Positions 44,952 through 54,307 of a DNA stretch of 64,000 nucleotides are shown one piece after another. The notes below the pieces were generated by a model, which saw only the letters and a program-made list of their open reading frames with translations, did not search any database and was not told where the DNA came from. Source of the stretch: Pseudomonas sp. PSB18 (GTDB lineage: Bacteria > Pseudomonadota > Gammaproteobacteria > Pseudomonadales > Pseudomonadaceae). The first letter of the stretch is position 1. Each line of letters begins with the position of its first letter. The DNA lies in the NCBI RefSeq assembly GCF_014596565.1, contig NZ_NOIN01000018.1:30371-94370 (forward strand). The letters are read 5' to 3'. The position numbers were made by a program, and so were the translations under genes.

Positions 44952-45740
44952 ATGCGTTTTCTTTCATTGCTGATCGCGCTGACGGTCGCACCGCTGGTGT
45001 GGGCCGAGCCTGCGGCCGAGATGTCGGAGCCGGTGGGCGGCTGGCGTTACAGCGGCTTGCTCGATCGCACTGAAAACCCGCAGGTGGCCTATCCCACGCC
45101 GCCCATCGACCGTGGCGTGCAGCGCAATCGCACGATGATCGAGGGCCGGCTCAAGGCCATGGGCACCGCCCGTCCGCCCCACAGCCTGGCGGTCAATGGC
45201 AATCCACTGAATCTCTATACCGACGACGAAGGCCGTTTCGCCCGGCCGTACGCGTTCGGTGCCGGCTCCAACAGCGTCGAGGTCCGCAGTTCCGAAGGCA
45301 GGTCCCTCAAGCGCGTGCAATTCTACGAGGCCAACAACCTGCGGACCCCGGCGCAGATCCGCGTGGTGCTGGGCTGGGACGACCCCAAGGCCGAGCTGGA
45401 CCTGCACATCATCACCCCCGACGGCCAGCACGCCTTCTTCGGCCAGCCCGCGCTGAGCAACGGCGGCGGCCTCGACCCGGACGGCGTCGATGGCCCCGGC
45501 CCCGAAATGTTCACCATGACCGCGCCGATGCACGGCACCTACCTGGTCTACGTGAACTATTGGGGCAACTACGGCGACGGCGGCTACAACTTCGACGAAA
45601 CCAGCAACCAGAACGAGGTGATCACCTCGCAGATCAATCTGGTGCTCAACGAAAACACCGTCAATGAGAAACGCGAAACCTTTGTCGTGCCATTGCGCGC
45701 CATTGGCGATCTTTTGCTGGTCAAGACTTTCAACTACTAA
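44952..45740 (+). CDS. magA: MagA-type DUF2135 protein
   Basis: A 262-residue secreted protein. Signal peptide MRFLSLLIALTVAPLVWA then EPAAEMSEPVGGWRYSG. The DUF2135 core holds a beta-sandwich and the motif WDDPKAELDLHIITPDG, whose LDLH and PDG residues recur in its paralogue at 54308. AGGAGG lies five bases before the ATG. First gene of a six-gene operon equivalent to P. aeruginosa magA-F (PA4492-PA4487) and E. coli yfaP/yfaA/yfaT/yfaS/yfaQ. Role unknown; probable periplasmic partner of the macroglobulin. Confidence 0.85.
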   Translation: MRFLSLLIALTVAPLVWAEPAAEMSEPVGGWRYSGLLDRTENPQVAYPTPPIDRGVQRNRTMIEGRLKAMGTARPPHSLAVNGNPLNLYTDDEGRFARPYAFGAGSNSVEVRSSEGRSLKRVQFYEANNLRTPAQIRVVLGWDDPKAELDLHIITPDGQHAFFGQPALSNGGGLDPDGVDGPGPEMFTMTAPMHGTYLVYVNYWGNYGDGGYNFDETSNQNEVITSQINLVLNENTVNEKRETFVVPLRAIGDLLLVKTFNY

Positions 45741-45767
45741 TTCCGCTCCACGGATGAACAGGCCCTT

Positions 45768-47483
45768 GTGAATATGAGCGACAACACTGCTTCCCCGACC
45801 GTGCCGACACCTGTCGCTAAACCTGCGCGCCGCTGGCCGGCGTTGCTGATCGGGCTGTGCCTGGTGGCCGGTGTCGCCGCCGGGTTGGGCTGGTTCATGC
45901 ACAAGCCCAAGGCGCCGCCCACGGCGCTGGCCCTGGAAAAGCTCGGCCTGAGTCGTCCCGACGGGCTGCTCGAAGCCCATTCCCTGAGCCAGTTGCCCAA
46001 GGACCTGTTGGCGGTGCCGTTCCTCAAGGCCACGCTCACCGAGGATTTCGTCTTCTATTACCAGGCCCATGCCGACCGCCTGGGGCTGATCGGTAGCCTG
46101 CGCCGGATCATCTACGAGCATGACCTGAAGCTGCAGGACAGCCTGATCGAAGAGCTTTTCGACCAGCCGGCCGATGTGGCGCTGTGGCGCGGCGCGGATG
46201 GCCGGCTCAAGGATTTCCTGCTGGTGATGGACCGGGGCGGGTTGGCCAAGGTGCTGGAGCCGCTAGCAAAAGTCGCCCTGGACGATACGCAGTTGAGCAA
46301 GCTCAGTGACCTGAAGGTCGGCGGCGATGACGTCGCGCTCTACCAGCTCAGCTACAACGCCAGCAAATCCCTGGTCTTCGCTTCCCACGGCGACAAGCTG
46401 GTGGTGCTGTCCGACCCGACCAAACTCTACGACCCGGCCAACGGGGCGTCCGAAGAACACGGCAGCGTTTCGACCACCGCGCTGGCGGCGTTGCTCAATG
46501 GCGACAAGCTCTTCACCGAAGCCTTCGGCCTGCCGCCCAAGGCGCCAGAGGTCAAGCAACGCATCTCGGTCAACGCCAGCGTGCTCGCCATGGGCTACCA
46601 GCGTTTCATCCCGAACTTCGCCGGGTTGCGTTTCGACATGGATGACAAGGGCTGGCACAGCTTCCTGGCCATGGACGAACTGGAGAACCAACCGGATTTC
46701 GACTTCAAGCCGATCTGGCAAGCCATGCCCATGGGCGCGAGTGCCTGCGTGGCCTTGCCATTGGCGGCCGAACAACAGAAACCGCTGCTGGTGAAACTCG
46801 GCGCCGAGGAAAAGGCCGCCCAGGCCATGGTCGACCATATGGCCGGCGCGGCGGGCCTGTGCTGGTACGCCGATTCGCGGTTGTACACGCCGCTGCTGGT
46901 GGCCAGCCTGAACGAAGACGACGGCAAGATCGACGCCGACCTGGGCAACCTGTTCGGGTCGATGGTGGGTGCCTATGAAAACAATGTGGCCGAGCATGCG
47001 TTCCCGGTTGTCGAGAAGCAGGAAGGCTCGATGCATCACTGGCAGCGTCAGGTGAGCTCCAACTTCGGCCCGTACCTGGCCAAGGACTCGCTGCAACCCG
47101 ATGCCATCACCGGCAAGGCGTTCATGCGGGTCAGCCTGGCGCGCCACGGTTCGACCCTGCTGTTCTCCCTCGACGACAAACTGGTGGACAAGGCCCTCGG
47201 CACCCTCGACAAACACTTCCCGCCGATGGCCGACGTGGTGCCCAAGGACCTGCTGATGCCGTTCTACTTCGGTCCGGACTCCATGGCGCAACTGATGCAG
47301 CGTGAAACCCTGGACAGCTTGCCCCAGGACATGGAACCGGTGTTCTACAACGCCGCGCAAACCTACCTGATTCCAAAGCTGCGCACCCTCGGCGGCTATG
47401 GCAAATACGCGTTGACCCTGCCCGCAGGCAGCGAGCCGGATGGCCACTGGCAGTGGTTGCCGCTGGAATGGAAAGCACTGTGA
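45768..47483 (+). CDS. magB: MagB-type DUF2138 membrane-anchored protein
   Basis: A 571-residue protein with a 24-residue cytoplasmic start, one membrane helix (RWPALLIGLCLVAGVAAGLGWFM) and a large periplasmic domain matched to DUF2138 (E. coli YfaA). Landmarks: LGLSRPDGLLEAHSLSQLPK, DFVFYYQAHADRLG, DQPADVALWRGADGRLKDF. The ORF starts at 45768 with a GTG; an ATG two codons later is also possible. Function unknown. It follows magA by 27 bases, and its end overlaps magC. Confidence 0.85.
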   Translation: MNMSDNTASPTVPTPVAKPARRWPALLIGLCLVAGVAAGLGWFMHKPKAPPTALALEKLGLSRPDGLLEAHSLSQLPKDLLAVPFLKATLTEDFVFYYQAHADRLGLIGSLRRIIYEHDLKLQDSLIEELFDQPADVALWRGADGRLKDFLLVMDRGGLAKVLEPLAKVALDDTQLSKLSDLKVGGDDVALYQLSYNASKSLVFASHGDKLVVLSDPTKLYDPANGASEEHGSVSTTALAALLNGDKLFTEAFGLPPKAPEVKQRISVNASVLAMGYQRFIPNFAGLRFDMDDKGWHSFLAMDELENQPDFDFKPIWQAMPMGASACVALPLAAEQQKPLLVKLGAEEKAAQAMVDHMAGAAGLCWYADSRLYTPLLVASLNEDDGKIDADLGNLFGSMVGAYENNVAEHAFPVVEKQEGSMHHWQRQVSSNFGPYLAKDSLQPDAITGKAFMRVSLARHGSTLLFSLDDKLVDKALGTLDKHFPPMADVVPKDLLMPFYFGPDSMAQLMQRETLDSLPQDMEPVFYNAAQTYLIPKLRTLGGYGKYALTLPAGSEPDGHWQWLPLEWKAL

Positions 47484-48118
47484 CCGGAATGATCCGCACG
47501 CTCGGGCTGATGGCACTGTTCCTGGGAGGGCGGGCCTTTGCCGTGGAAACGCCGGCGCTGGATGTGCAGCAGTCCCAGGTGTTCCGTGCCTGGTTCGTGC
47601 GCATCGCCGAGGAACAGTTGAGCCGGGGTCCGAGTCCGCGCTGGTATCAGCAGGACTGTGCCGGGCTGGTGCGTTTTGCCGCCAACGAAGCGCTGAAGGT
47701 CCACAACGAAAAATGGCTGCGCAGCAATGGCCTGTCCAATCGCTACCTGCCGCCGGAGCTTGAGCTGAGCGACGATCAGCGGCGCCTGGCCCAGCAATGG
47801 CAGCAGGGCGGCGGCAAGGTTGGGCCCTACGTCAACGCCATCAAGTTGATTCAGTTCAACAGTCGCCTGGTGGGCCGTGACGTGGCCCAGGCCCGTCCCG
47901 GCGACCTGATGTTCTTCGATCAGGGCGATGACCAGCACCTGATGATCTGGATGGGCCGCTACATCGCCTATCACACCGGCACCACAACCCCTACCGACAA
48001 CGGCATGCGCTCCGCAAGCCTGCAACAACTCATGAACTGGAAGGACACCCGATGGATACCCGACGCAGCCAACCCCAACTTCATCGGCGTCTATCGACTC
48101 AACTTTCTCTCCCAATGA
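47480..48118 (+). CDS. magC: MagC-type DUF1175 protein, NlpC/P60-like
   Basis: A 212-residue secreted protein of DUF1175 (E. coli YfaT). Signal-like MIRTLGLMALFLGGRAFA. The core looks like a divergent NlpC/P60 cysteine peptidase: C60 in YQQDCAGLVRFAANE, then ARPGDLMFFDQGDDQHLMIWMG with H153, and YIAYHTG with H165. Those positions match the cysteine-histidine layout of peptidoglycan amidases; the relationship is my inference from motifs. GTG at 47480 overlaps the magB stop and has GGAAAG upstream; an ATG at 47489 is possible. Confidence 0.8.
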   Translation: MTGMIRTLGLMALFLGGRAFAVETPALDVQQSQVFRAWFVRIAEEQLSRGPSPRWYQQDCAGLVRFAANEALKVHNEKWLRSNGLSNRYLPPELELSDDQRRLAQQWQQGGGKVGPYVNAIKLIQFNSRLVGRDVAQARPGDLMFFDQGDDQHLMIWMGRYIAYHTGTTTPTDNGMRSASLQQLMNWKDTRWIPDAANPNFIGVYRLNFLSQ

Positions 48119-51100
48119 CCGGTGCCCGCATGCTGCGCTTGTGTTCGAAACTGTCCCTGCTGTTTGCCTTGTTGCTGGCTTCCTTCGTTCACGCCGAGGA
48201 CACGGTGGAGCCCAGCGGCTACACGCCGGTGGCCGGTGAAAGCTTCTTCCTGCTGGCCGACAGCAGTTTCGCCAGCGATGAGCAGGCCATGGTCCGCCTC
48301 GAGGCGCCGGGCCGCGACTATCGCCGGTTCCGCATGGAGCCTTACGGTGGCGCCGATATCCGGGTCTATCGCATTGAAAAGCCCCTGGACTTCCTCAAGC
48401 GCCAGAAGAACCTGCACCGCGTCGTCAGCGATGGCCAGTTCAAGGGTGAGGGGCTTTCGAACACCCTCGCGTACCTGTGGGACAACTGGTATCGCAAGTC
48501 CCGGCGGGTCATGCAGCGGGCGTTCTCCTATGAGTCCCGCCAACAGGTCACCGAAGAAGTACCGGAGCTGAAGATCGGTGACGCCCTGGTCGCACCGACG
48601 CCTTACGAGGCTCCGGCCCAGTTCGCCCTGATCCCGGGCCTGCCGCTGGTCAGCCAGTTCCGTTATCCGCTGTGGGAGGCCAAGCCGATCCAGCCGCCTG
48701 CGGGCGTCAACCTGGCCGGTTCGTCCAGCGAATTCGTCAGCGTCGCGCCGGGCAACGTCTACATCCCGCTGGGCCAGCTCAAGCCTGGCCTGTACCTGGT
48801 GGAAGCACTGGTCGGCAAGTACCGGGCGACCACCATGGTTTTCGTCTCGAACACCGTGGCAGTGAGCAAGATTTCCGGCGACGAGCTGCTGGTCTGGGCC
48901 GCTCGCAAGCATGAAGGCAGTTCGGTGCCCAAGGTCAATGTGTTGTGGACCGATGGCCTGGGTGTGATGAACAGCGGTGCTACCGATGAAAGCGGCCTGC
49001 TGCGCCTCAAGCACGTCAGCCCCGAGCGTTCGTTCGTGATTGGCGAGGATGAGGAGGGTGGGGTATTCGTCTCCGAGAACTTCTACTACGACAGCGAAAT
49101 CTACGACACCAAGCTCTACGCCTTCACCGACCGGCCGCTGTATCGCCCGGGGGATTGGGTCTCGCTGAAGATCGTCGGCCGTGAATTCAAGAATGCCCGC
49201 GACTCGGTGCAACCGACGGCGGCCGACGTCAACGTCAGCGTGCTGGATGCCACGGGCACCGCGCTGCAGACCCTGGCCCTGAAGCTGGACTCCAAGGCCG
49301 GCACCCAAGGCCGTTTCCAACTGCCGGAAAACGCTGTGGCCGGCGGCTATGAACTGCGCTTCAGCTACAAGGACCAGCTCTACAGCAGCGCCTTCCGCGT
49401 GGCTGAATACATCAAGCCGCATTTCGAGATCGCCTTGAACCTGGCCAAGCAGGAATACCGCACCGGTGAGCCGGTCAAGGGCAACCTCGTGCTGCTCTAC
49501 CCGGACGGCAAGCCGGTGGTCGATGCCACGGTGAGCCTGAGCCTGCGGGCCCAGCAACTGTCGATGGTGGACAACGAGCTGCAATACCTGGGGCAATTCC
49601 CGGTGGAGTTGACCAGCAGTGAAGTGACCACCGATGGCCAGGGCGTCGCGACGCTCGAACTGCCGGCCGCCGACAAGCCGAGCCGCTACACGCTCACCGT
49701 GTTTGCCAGCGATGGCGCGGCCTATCGGGTCAAGACCACCAAGGAAATCCTCATTGACCGTGGCGCCGCGAATTTCCGCCTGAACGCTCGCCAGCGTTTC
49801 AGCGCGGCCGGTGAGAAGGTCGCGTTCAGTTACGTCAACGAAGGCGGCAGCGAACAGAGCAAGGCCGTGACACCGGCCGGCTACGCCTGGGTGCGCCTGG
49901 AAGACCAGAGCACTGGCGAGGGCAAGCTGACGGCCAAGGACAAGGGCTTCACCGTGGCCTTTGACCGTCCCGGTACCTACAACCTGACCCTCAAGGACGA
50001 CCATGGCCGGGTCATCGGCGCTGCGGCTCATGCGGTGACTGGCGAAGGCGTCAAGGCCGTGCCGGGCACCGTTGAGATCGTCCTCGACAAGCCGGAATAC
50101 AAGGCCGGTGACGAAGCACTGGCCCTGATCACCTTCCCTGAGCCGGTCAGCGATGCACTGCTGTCCCTGGAACGGGACAAGGTCGAGGCCACGGCGCTGC
50201 TGTCCAAGGGCGGCGACTGGCTGAAAATGGAAAGCCTCAGCCCGACCCAATACCGCGCCCGCATCCCGGTGAAAGACAACTTTGCGCCGAACATGACGTT
50301 CTCGGTCCTGTACACCAAGGGCGGCCAATACAGCTTCCAGAACGCCGGCATCAAGGTGGTCACCCCGCAGATCGACGTGGCTGTCGTCACCGACAAGGCC
50401 ACTTACCGGCCGGGTGACACGGTGACCGTGGACCTGAGTACCCAGTTCGCCGGCAAGGCGATTCCGGCACACCTGACCGTCAGTGTCGTGGATGAAATGA
50501 TCTACGCCCTGCAACCGGAAGTGGCGCCGACCATCGATCAGTTCTTCTATCACCCGCGCCGCAACAACGTGCGCACCAGTGCCAGTCTGTCGTTCATCAG
50601 CTACGACGTGGCGTTGCCGGGCAGCCCGGGCGCACCGGGCAAGGCCAACCGCAGCGAGCGTGGTGTCAAGGTGCTGGAACGGCCGCGTCGTGAGGACGTG
50701 GACACCGCCGCCTGGCAGCCGGAATTGGTGACTGATGCCAACGGCAAGGCCCGCTTCACCTTCAAGATGCCGGACTCGCTGACCCGCTGGCGTATCACCG
50801 CCAAGGCCATCTCCGATGACGGCCAGGTCGGTCAGAAAAAACAATTCATCGCTTCGGAAAAACCGCTGTACCTGAAGTGGAGCGGCCCGACCCGGTTCCG
50901 CACCGGCGACAAGCCGCAACTGGGCCTGTTCGCTTTCAGCCAGGCGGACAAACCGCTGAAGGCGGAACTGCTGATCCGTTACGCCGGTGCCGAGCAACGT
51001 GTGGTGGCGGACCTGAAGAAAGGTATCAACTACGTGGCGCTGCCAGCCATGGAATTGAGCAGCGGTGACCTGACCGTCCAGTTGCAGTTGAGCGGTGAAA

Positions 51101-52683
51101 CCCAGGACGCCCTGGCCGTACACCTGAATGCCAGCGGCAATGGCTGGCAGGTTACCCAGAGCCAACGCCTCGACGTGGCCGGCAGCGACACGCCGCTGAC
51201 CTTGCCGGCTGACGCCAGCGATGTCCGCCTGCGCCTGGACGACAGCCCGCAAGCGCTGTTCCGTTCCGCCCTGGACGACCTGTTGAGCTACCCCTACGGT
51301 GGCGTCGAGCAGACCGCCAGTGGCCTGCTGCCGTTGAGCATTGCGTACCCGACCCTGGCGTCGGACTCGCAGACCCGCGACCGCTTGCGCCTGATCATGC
51401 AGAACAGCCGCCTGCGCCTGGTGCAGATGGCCGGCCCATCGGCGAGCTTCACCTGGTGGGGCCAGGACGGCGAGCCGGATGCCTTCCTGACCGCTTATGC
51501 CTATTACGCCGATTGGCACGCCAGCAAGGCATTGGACATCAACCTGCCGCCGGAACACTGGCAGCGGGTGCTGGAGGTCTACGCCAAGCAGGCCGGTGAC
51601 ACGCCGCTGTTGCAGCGCGCATTGATCCTGTCGTTCGCCAAGCAGATGCAATTGCCGGTGAACACCTTGCTCAGCGGCCTGATGGACGATCTGGCGAAAG
51701 CCGGTGCGGGCAGCGCCGAGAGCGTGATGGACAACGGTGACGACAGCCTGGTCATGAACGCGCCGGATTCGGCCCTGGGGTTGGCCAGTGCTCGCGTACT
51801 GACCGCAGCCCTCGCCAAACAGGCGAAAGTGCCGCTGCCGGATGCCTTCAACCGTCAGTTGGCCGCCGCCCAACAGCAACTGGACGTCAGCGTCCAGCCG
51901 TTTGCCGAGGCCTTGGTGCTGTCGTTGCAAACCTTCGATCAGGCCCGCGCCGCCGCGTTGCTGGAGCGACTGTTGCCGCAACAGTCCACCCTGGAACGGG
52001 CCCTGGCCCTGACCTGGTTGCAGCGCAGCATCGAGCAGGCATCGCCGGCCGTGGCACTGGCCCCGGGTGAAGGTTGGAAAGCCCGCCAGGGCGCCACCGG
52101 GGAAACCTACTGGCAGTGGCAGGGCGCGCAGTTGCCGACCACGCTGACCCTCAACGGTGCGCAGCAGCGTCCGTTGCAAGCGGCGTTGAGCTTCCAGAGC
52201 CAGCAACCGCCGGTGGCGCCGATGGCGGTGTCTATCACCCGTCGGTTGTCGCGCCTGGTACCGGGTAGCGATGCGTTCACCTTCACGCTTGAGGCCGTGG
52301 GCAACAAACCGTTGTCCAGCGACAGCCTCTACCTGGATGAAGTGATCATCAACAGCAAGGCCACCATACCGCTGCGCTACGGCATTCTCGAAGTGCCGCT
52401 GCCGCCGGGCGCCGATGTGGAACGCACCACCTGGGGTATCCAGTTGCAGGGCAAAGCCGACAGCGAGCCGACGTCGTTGGAAAAGGCGCGCTTCGAGCCG
52501 GGCCAGATGGCGTATGCCGTGCCGGTGGATGCCTTGAGTGGCGAACTGCGTCTGCGGCATCTGGTGCGCTTCTCCCAGAAGGGGCAGTTCAACCTGCCGC
52601 CGGTGCGCTTCACTCAGGTCTACGCGCCACAGAATCAGGCCTGGGAAAAGAAACCGGCGCTTGGTCAAGTCACGGTCAACTGA
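48115..52683 (+). CDS. magD: Alpha-2-macroglobulin family protein without thioester cysteine (MagD/YfaS type)
   Basis: A 1522-residue periplasmic protease trap of the bacterial alpha-2-macroglobulin family. Signal peptide LCSKLSLLFALLLASFVHA, then ED, with no lipobox, so it is soluble. MG domains occupy the N-terminal half (for example LYAFTDRPLYRPGDWVSLKI), and the A2M signature WQPELVTDANGKARFTFKMP follows about residue 880. Where type I proteins have GCLEQ, residues 1062-1066 read GGVEQ, so the thioester cannot form. The start at 48115 overlaps the magC stop as ATGA; ATG 48130 is an alternative and keeps the same signal peptide. Confidence 0.93.
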   Translation: MTGARMLRLCSKLSLLFALLLASFVHAEDTVEPSGYTPVAGESFFLLADSSFASDEQAMVRLEAPGRDYRRFRMEPYGGADIRVYRIEKPLDFLKRQKNLHRVVSDGQFKGEGLSNTLAYLWDNWYRKSRRVMQRAFSYESRQQVTEEVPELKIGDALVAPTPYEAPAQFALIPGLPLVSQFRYPLWEAKPIQPPAGVNLAGSSSEFVSVAPGNVYIPLGQLKPGLYLVEALVGKYRATTMVFVSNTVAVSKISGDELLVWAARKHEGSSVPKVNVLWTDGLGVMNSGATDESGLLRLKHVSPERSFVIGEDEEGGVFVSENFYYDSEIYDTKLYAFTDRPLYRPGDWVSLKIVGREFKNARDSVQPTAADVNVSVLDATGTALQTLALKLDSKAGTQGRFQLPENAVAGGYELRFSYKDQLYSSAFRVAEYIKPHFEIALNLAKQEYRTGEPVKGNLVLLYPDGKPVVDATVSLSLRAQQLSMVDNELQYLGQFPVELTSSEVTTDGQGVATLELPAADKPSRYTLTVFASDGAAYRVKTTKEILIDRGAANFRLNARQRFSAAGEKVAFSYVNEGGSEQSKAVTPAGYAWVRLEDQSTGEGKLTAKDKGFTVAFDRPGTYNLTLKDDHGRVIGAAAHAVTGEGVKAVPGTVEIVLDKPEYKAGDEALALITFPEPVSDALLSLERDKVEATALLSKGGDWLKMESLSPTQYRARIPVKDNFAPNMTFSVLYTKGGQYSFQNAGIKVVTPQIDVAVVTDKATYRPGDTVTVDLSTQFAGKAIPAHLTVSVVDEMIYALQPEVAPTIDQFFYHPRRNNVRTSASLSFISYDVALPGSPGAPGKANRSERGVKVLERPRREDVDTAAWQPELVTDANGKARFTFKMPDSLTRWRITAKAISDDGQVGQKKQFIASEKPLYLKWSGPTRFRTGDKPQLGLFAFSQADKPLKAELLIRYAGAEQRVVADLKKGINYVALPAMELSSGDLTVQLQLSGETQDALAVHLNASGNGWQVTQSQRLDVAGSDTPLTLPADASDVRLRLDDSPQALFRSALDDLLSYPYGGVEQTASGLLPLSIAYPTLASDSQTRDRLRLIMQNSRLRLVQMAGPSASFTWWGQDGEPDAFLTAYAYYADWHASKALDINLPPEHWQRVLEVYAKQAGDTPLLQRALILSFAKQMQLPVNTLLSGLMDDLAKAGAGSAESVMDNGDDSLVMNAPDSALGLASARVLTAALAKQAKVPLPDAFNRQLAAAQQQLDVSVQPFAEALVLSLQTFDQARAAALLERLLPQQSTLERALALTWLQRSIEQASPAVALAPGEGWKARQGATGETYWQWQGAQLPTTLTLNGAQQRPLQAALSFQSQQPPVAPMAVSITRRLSRLVPGSDAFTFTLEAVGNKPLSSDSLYLDEVIINSKATIPLRYGILEVPLPPGADVERTTWGIQLQGKADSEPTSLEKARFEPGQMAYAVPVDALSGELRLRHLVRFSQKGQFNLPPVRFTQVYAPQNQAWEKKPALGQVTVN

Positions 52684-52684
52684 C

Positions 52685-54304
52685 ATGCGCAAGCGTTGGG
52701 TTGGGTGGCTGTTGTGCTTGATACCTGCGCTGGCGACGGCGCAGGACGAACCGTTGCGCCTGGCCTTCGACGGCCAGTTGCTGCGGGTGAGCCAGACCCA
52801 GGTGCTGGATCGCCAGCCATTGCCCGATTCCCTGCAGGCACCGCTGGGCAGTCTGTGGAAGTTGTTCATCTACGCGTGGCTGGTGGACACCGGCGCCCAC
52901 GAACCGGCCTATGAGTGCCGCGGTGAATCGAAAGAAGAGGTTTACTGCTGCAGCGCCGGGAAAAGCATCGGGCGCGATCAGGCACTGGTGAAGTCCTGCG
53001 GTTTGTATTTCGAACCGCAGCGGCTCGGGCTTTCGGCCGCCGGTTGGCGCGACTACTGGCAGGCCCGTCAGGCGCCGGCGTGGCTGCTGGACCTGCCGAC
53101 CCTGCAACCGCAAAAGCAAGTTCCCGTCGCGCAATTGCTCAAGGCATTGGCGACGCTGCCGGCCCAGGACCAGGCTCGCCGGGTGCTGCTGGACGTGGCG
53201 CTCAACGCGGCGGATGGTCGTCTCGTCGGGCAGTTGGGCAGCCGTTTGCGGGTCAAGACCTGGAGCTGGCTGGGCGACCAGGGACCATCGTCGCGCCAGG
53301 GCGGTTTCGCCGGTTGGCTGGCCGACGGTACGCCCGTATGGGCCGGTGGACGTGGCACCAGTCAGCAGGTCCTGAGGGCATTCGGTGATGGCCTGGCTGC
53401 GGCGCTGCCGACCCAGTGGCCGGCCGAAACCGGGCGTTGCGTGGAAGTGGGGTTGTTTGCCCGTTATCCGTTGCAGCGAGTCATGTCGGGCAGCCAGCCC
53501 GCTTCGCCGGGTCAACTGCGGGGCGACTACCGTGTCGAGTTCACCAATGGTAACCAGCTGGATATCCACAGCGATGGCGAGCTGTTCCTGACGGCCGGCA
53601 AACTGGTGGCGCGGCTGGATCGGGAGGAGTACGTCGCCCGGGTCCTGCAACGGGAGGCCAAGGCCGAGCCCGCCGAGGCGGCCAAGGCTCTGGCCGTGGC
53701 GATCCGCACCTACCTGCTGCAAAACGCCCAACGCAACGGCGATTGCCTGAGCATCGACGACAGCAGCCATCGCCAGCGCGTCGCGCCACGTCCGGCGGCA
53801 GCGCAAACCCGCGCCATTGCAGCCTGGACGAGCGATCTGGTCCTGGCCGGTACCGACGTCACCTACCACTCCGACCAAGCCGGCCCGGACAAATTGTCCT
53901 GGCTGCAAGCCGTGGAACAAGCCAACGCCGGCCAACGCTACGACGCCATTCTGTTGCATGCCTACCCGCGTGCCAGTCTAAGTCGCTGGGACAACCCGGT
54001 GGCGTCCTGCGAAGCACTGCCGGCCGCTCAGGACTGGTTGCTCAAGCAGCGTCGAGGCTGGCGCACCAGGCTGGAAAGCGAAGTGGGTTACAACGAAATC
54101 AGCTCATTCGCGGTGTGCCGCGTCGCTTTCGGCCGGCCTTACGTCGACCGTGAGCGCCAGCGCATCTATGTCCGTGGCGTGCTGTCGCTGCAGGACCGTC
54201 TCGACCTGACTCACGAATATTTGCATCTGGCCTTTGAAGCTCATCCCAACGGCCAGGACGAAGACTATATCGAAGGGCTCGCCCGTCACCTCTTGCTGGA
54301 ATAG
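52685..54304 (+). CDS. magE: MagE-type DUF2300 protein with SxxK, SpoIID-like and HExxH regions
   Basis: A 539-residue secreted protein. Signal peptide MRKRWVGWLLCLIPALATAQ. Residues 50-230 resemble a decayed penicillin-binding/beta-lactamase domain: SLWK (56-59) like SxxK, SCG (104-106) like SxN, and VKTWSW (190-195) near where KTG should be. Residues 310-440 carry a SpoIID-like pattern, EYVARVLQREAKAEPAEAAK then ALAVAIRTYLL and TYHSDQAG. The C-terminus has a zincin motif HEYLH (510-514) with a possible third ligand E530. Family DUF2300 (E. coli YfaQ) has no proven function. Confidence 0.85.
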   Translation: MRKRWVGWLLCLIPALATAQDEPLRLAFDGQLLRVSQTQVLDRQPLPDSLQAPLGSLWKLFIYAWLVDTGAHEPAYECRGESKEEVYCCSAGKSIGRDQALVKSCGLYFEPQRLGLSAAGWRDYWQARQAPAWLLDLPTLQPQKQVPVAQLLKALATLPAQDQARRVLLDVALNAADGRLVGQLGSRLRVKTWSWLGDQGPSSRQGGFAGWLADGTPVWAGGRGTSQQVLRAFGDGLAAALPTQWPAETGRCVEVGLFARYPLQRVMSGSQPASPGQLRGDYRVEFTNGNQLDIHSDGELFLTAGKLVARLDREEYVARVLQREAKAEPAEAAKALAVAIRTYLLQNAQRNGDCLSIDDSSHRQRVAPRPAAAQTRAIAAWTSDLVLAGTDVTYHSDQAGPDKLSWLQAVEQANAGQRYDAILLHAYPRASLSRWDNPVASCEALPAAQDWLLKQRRGWRTRLESEVGYNEISSFAVCRVAFGRPYVDRERQRIYVRGVLSLQDRLDLTHEYLHLAFEAHPNGQDEDYIEGLARHLLLE

Positions 54305-54307
54305 ACC

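Noticed and set aside
48091..52869. Very long open frame on the minus strand opposite the macroglobulin gene
   Set aside because: It is the GC-rich mirror of magD. It lacks a signal peptide, recognisable motifs and a ribosome binding site, while magD on the plus strand is a full-length family member.
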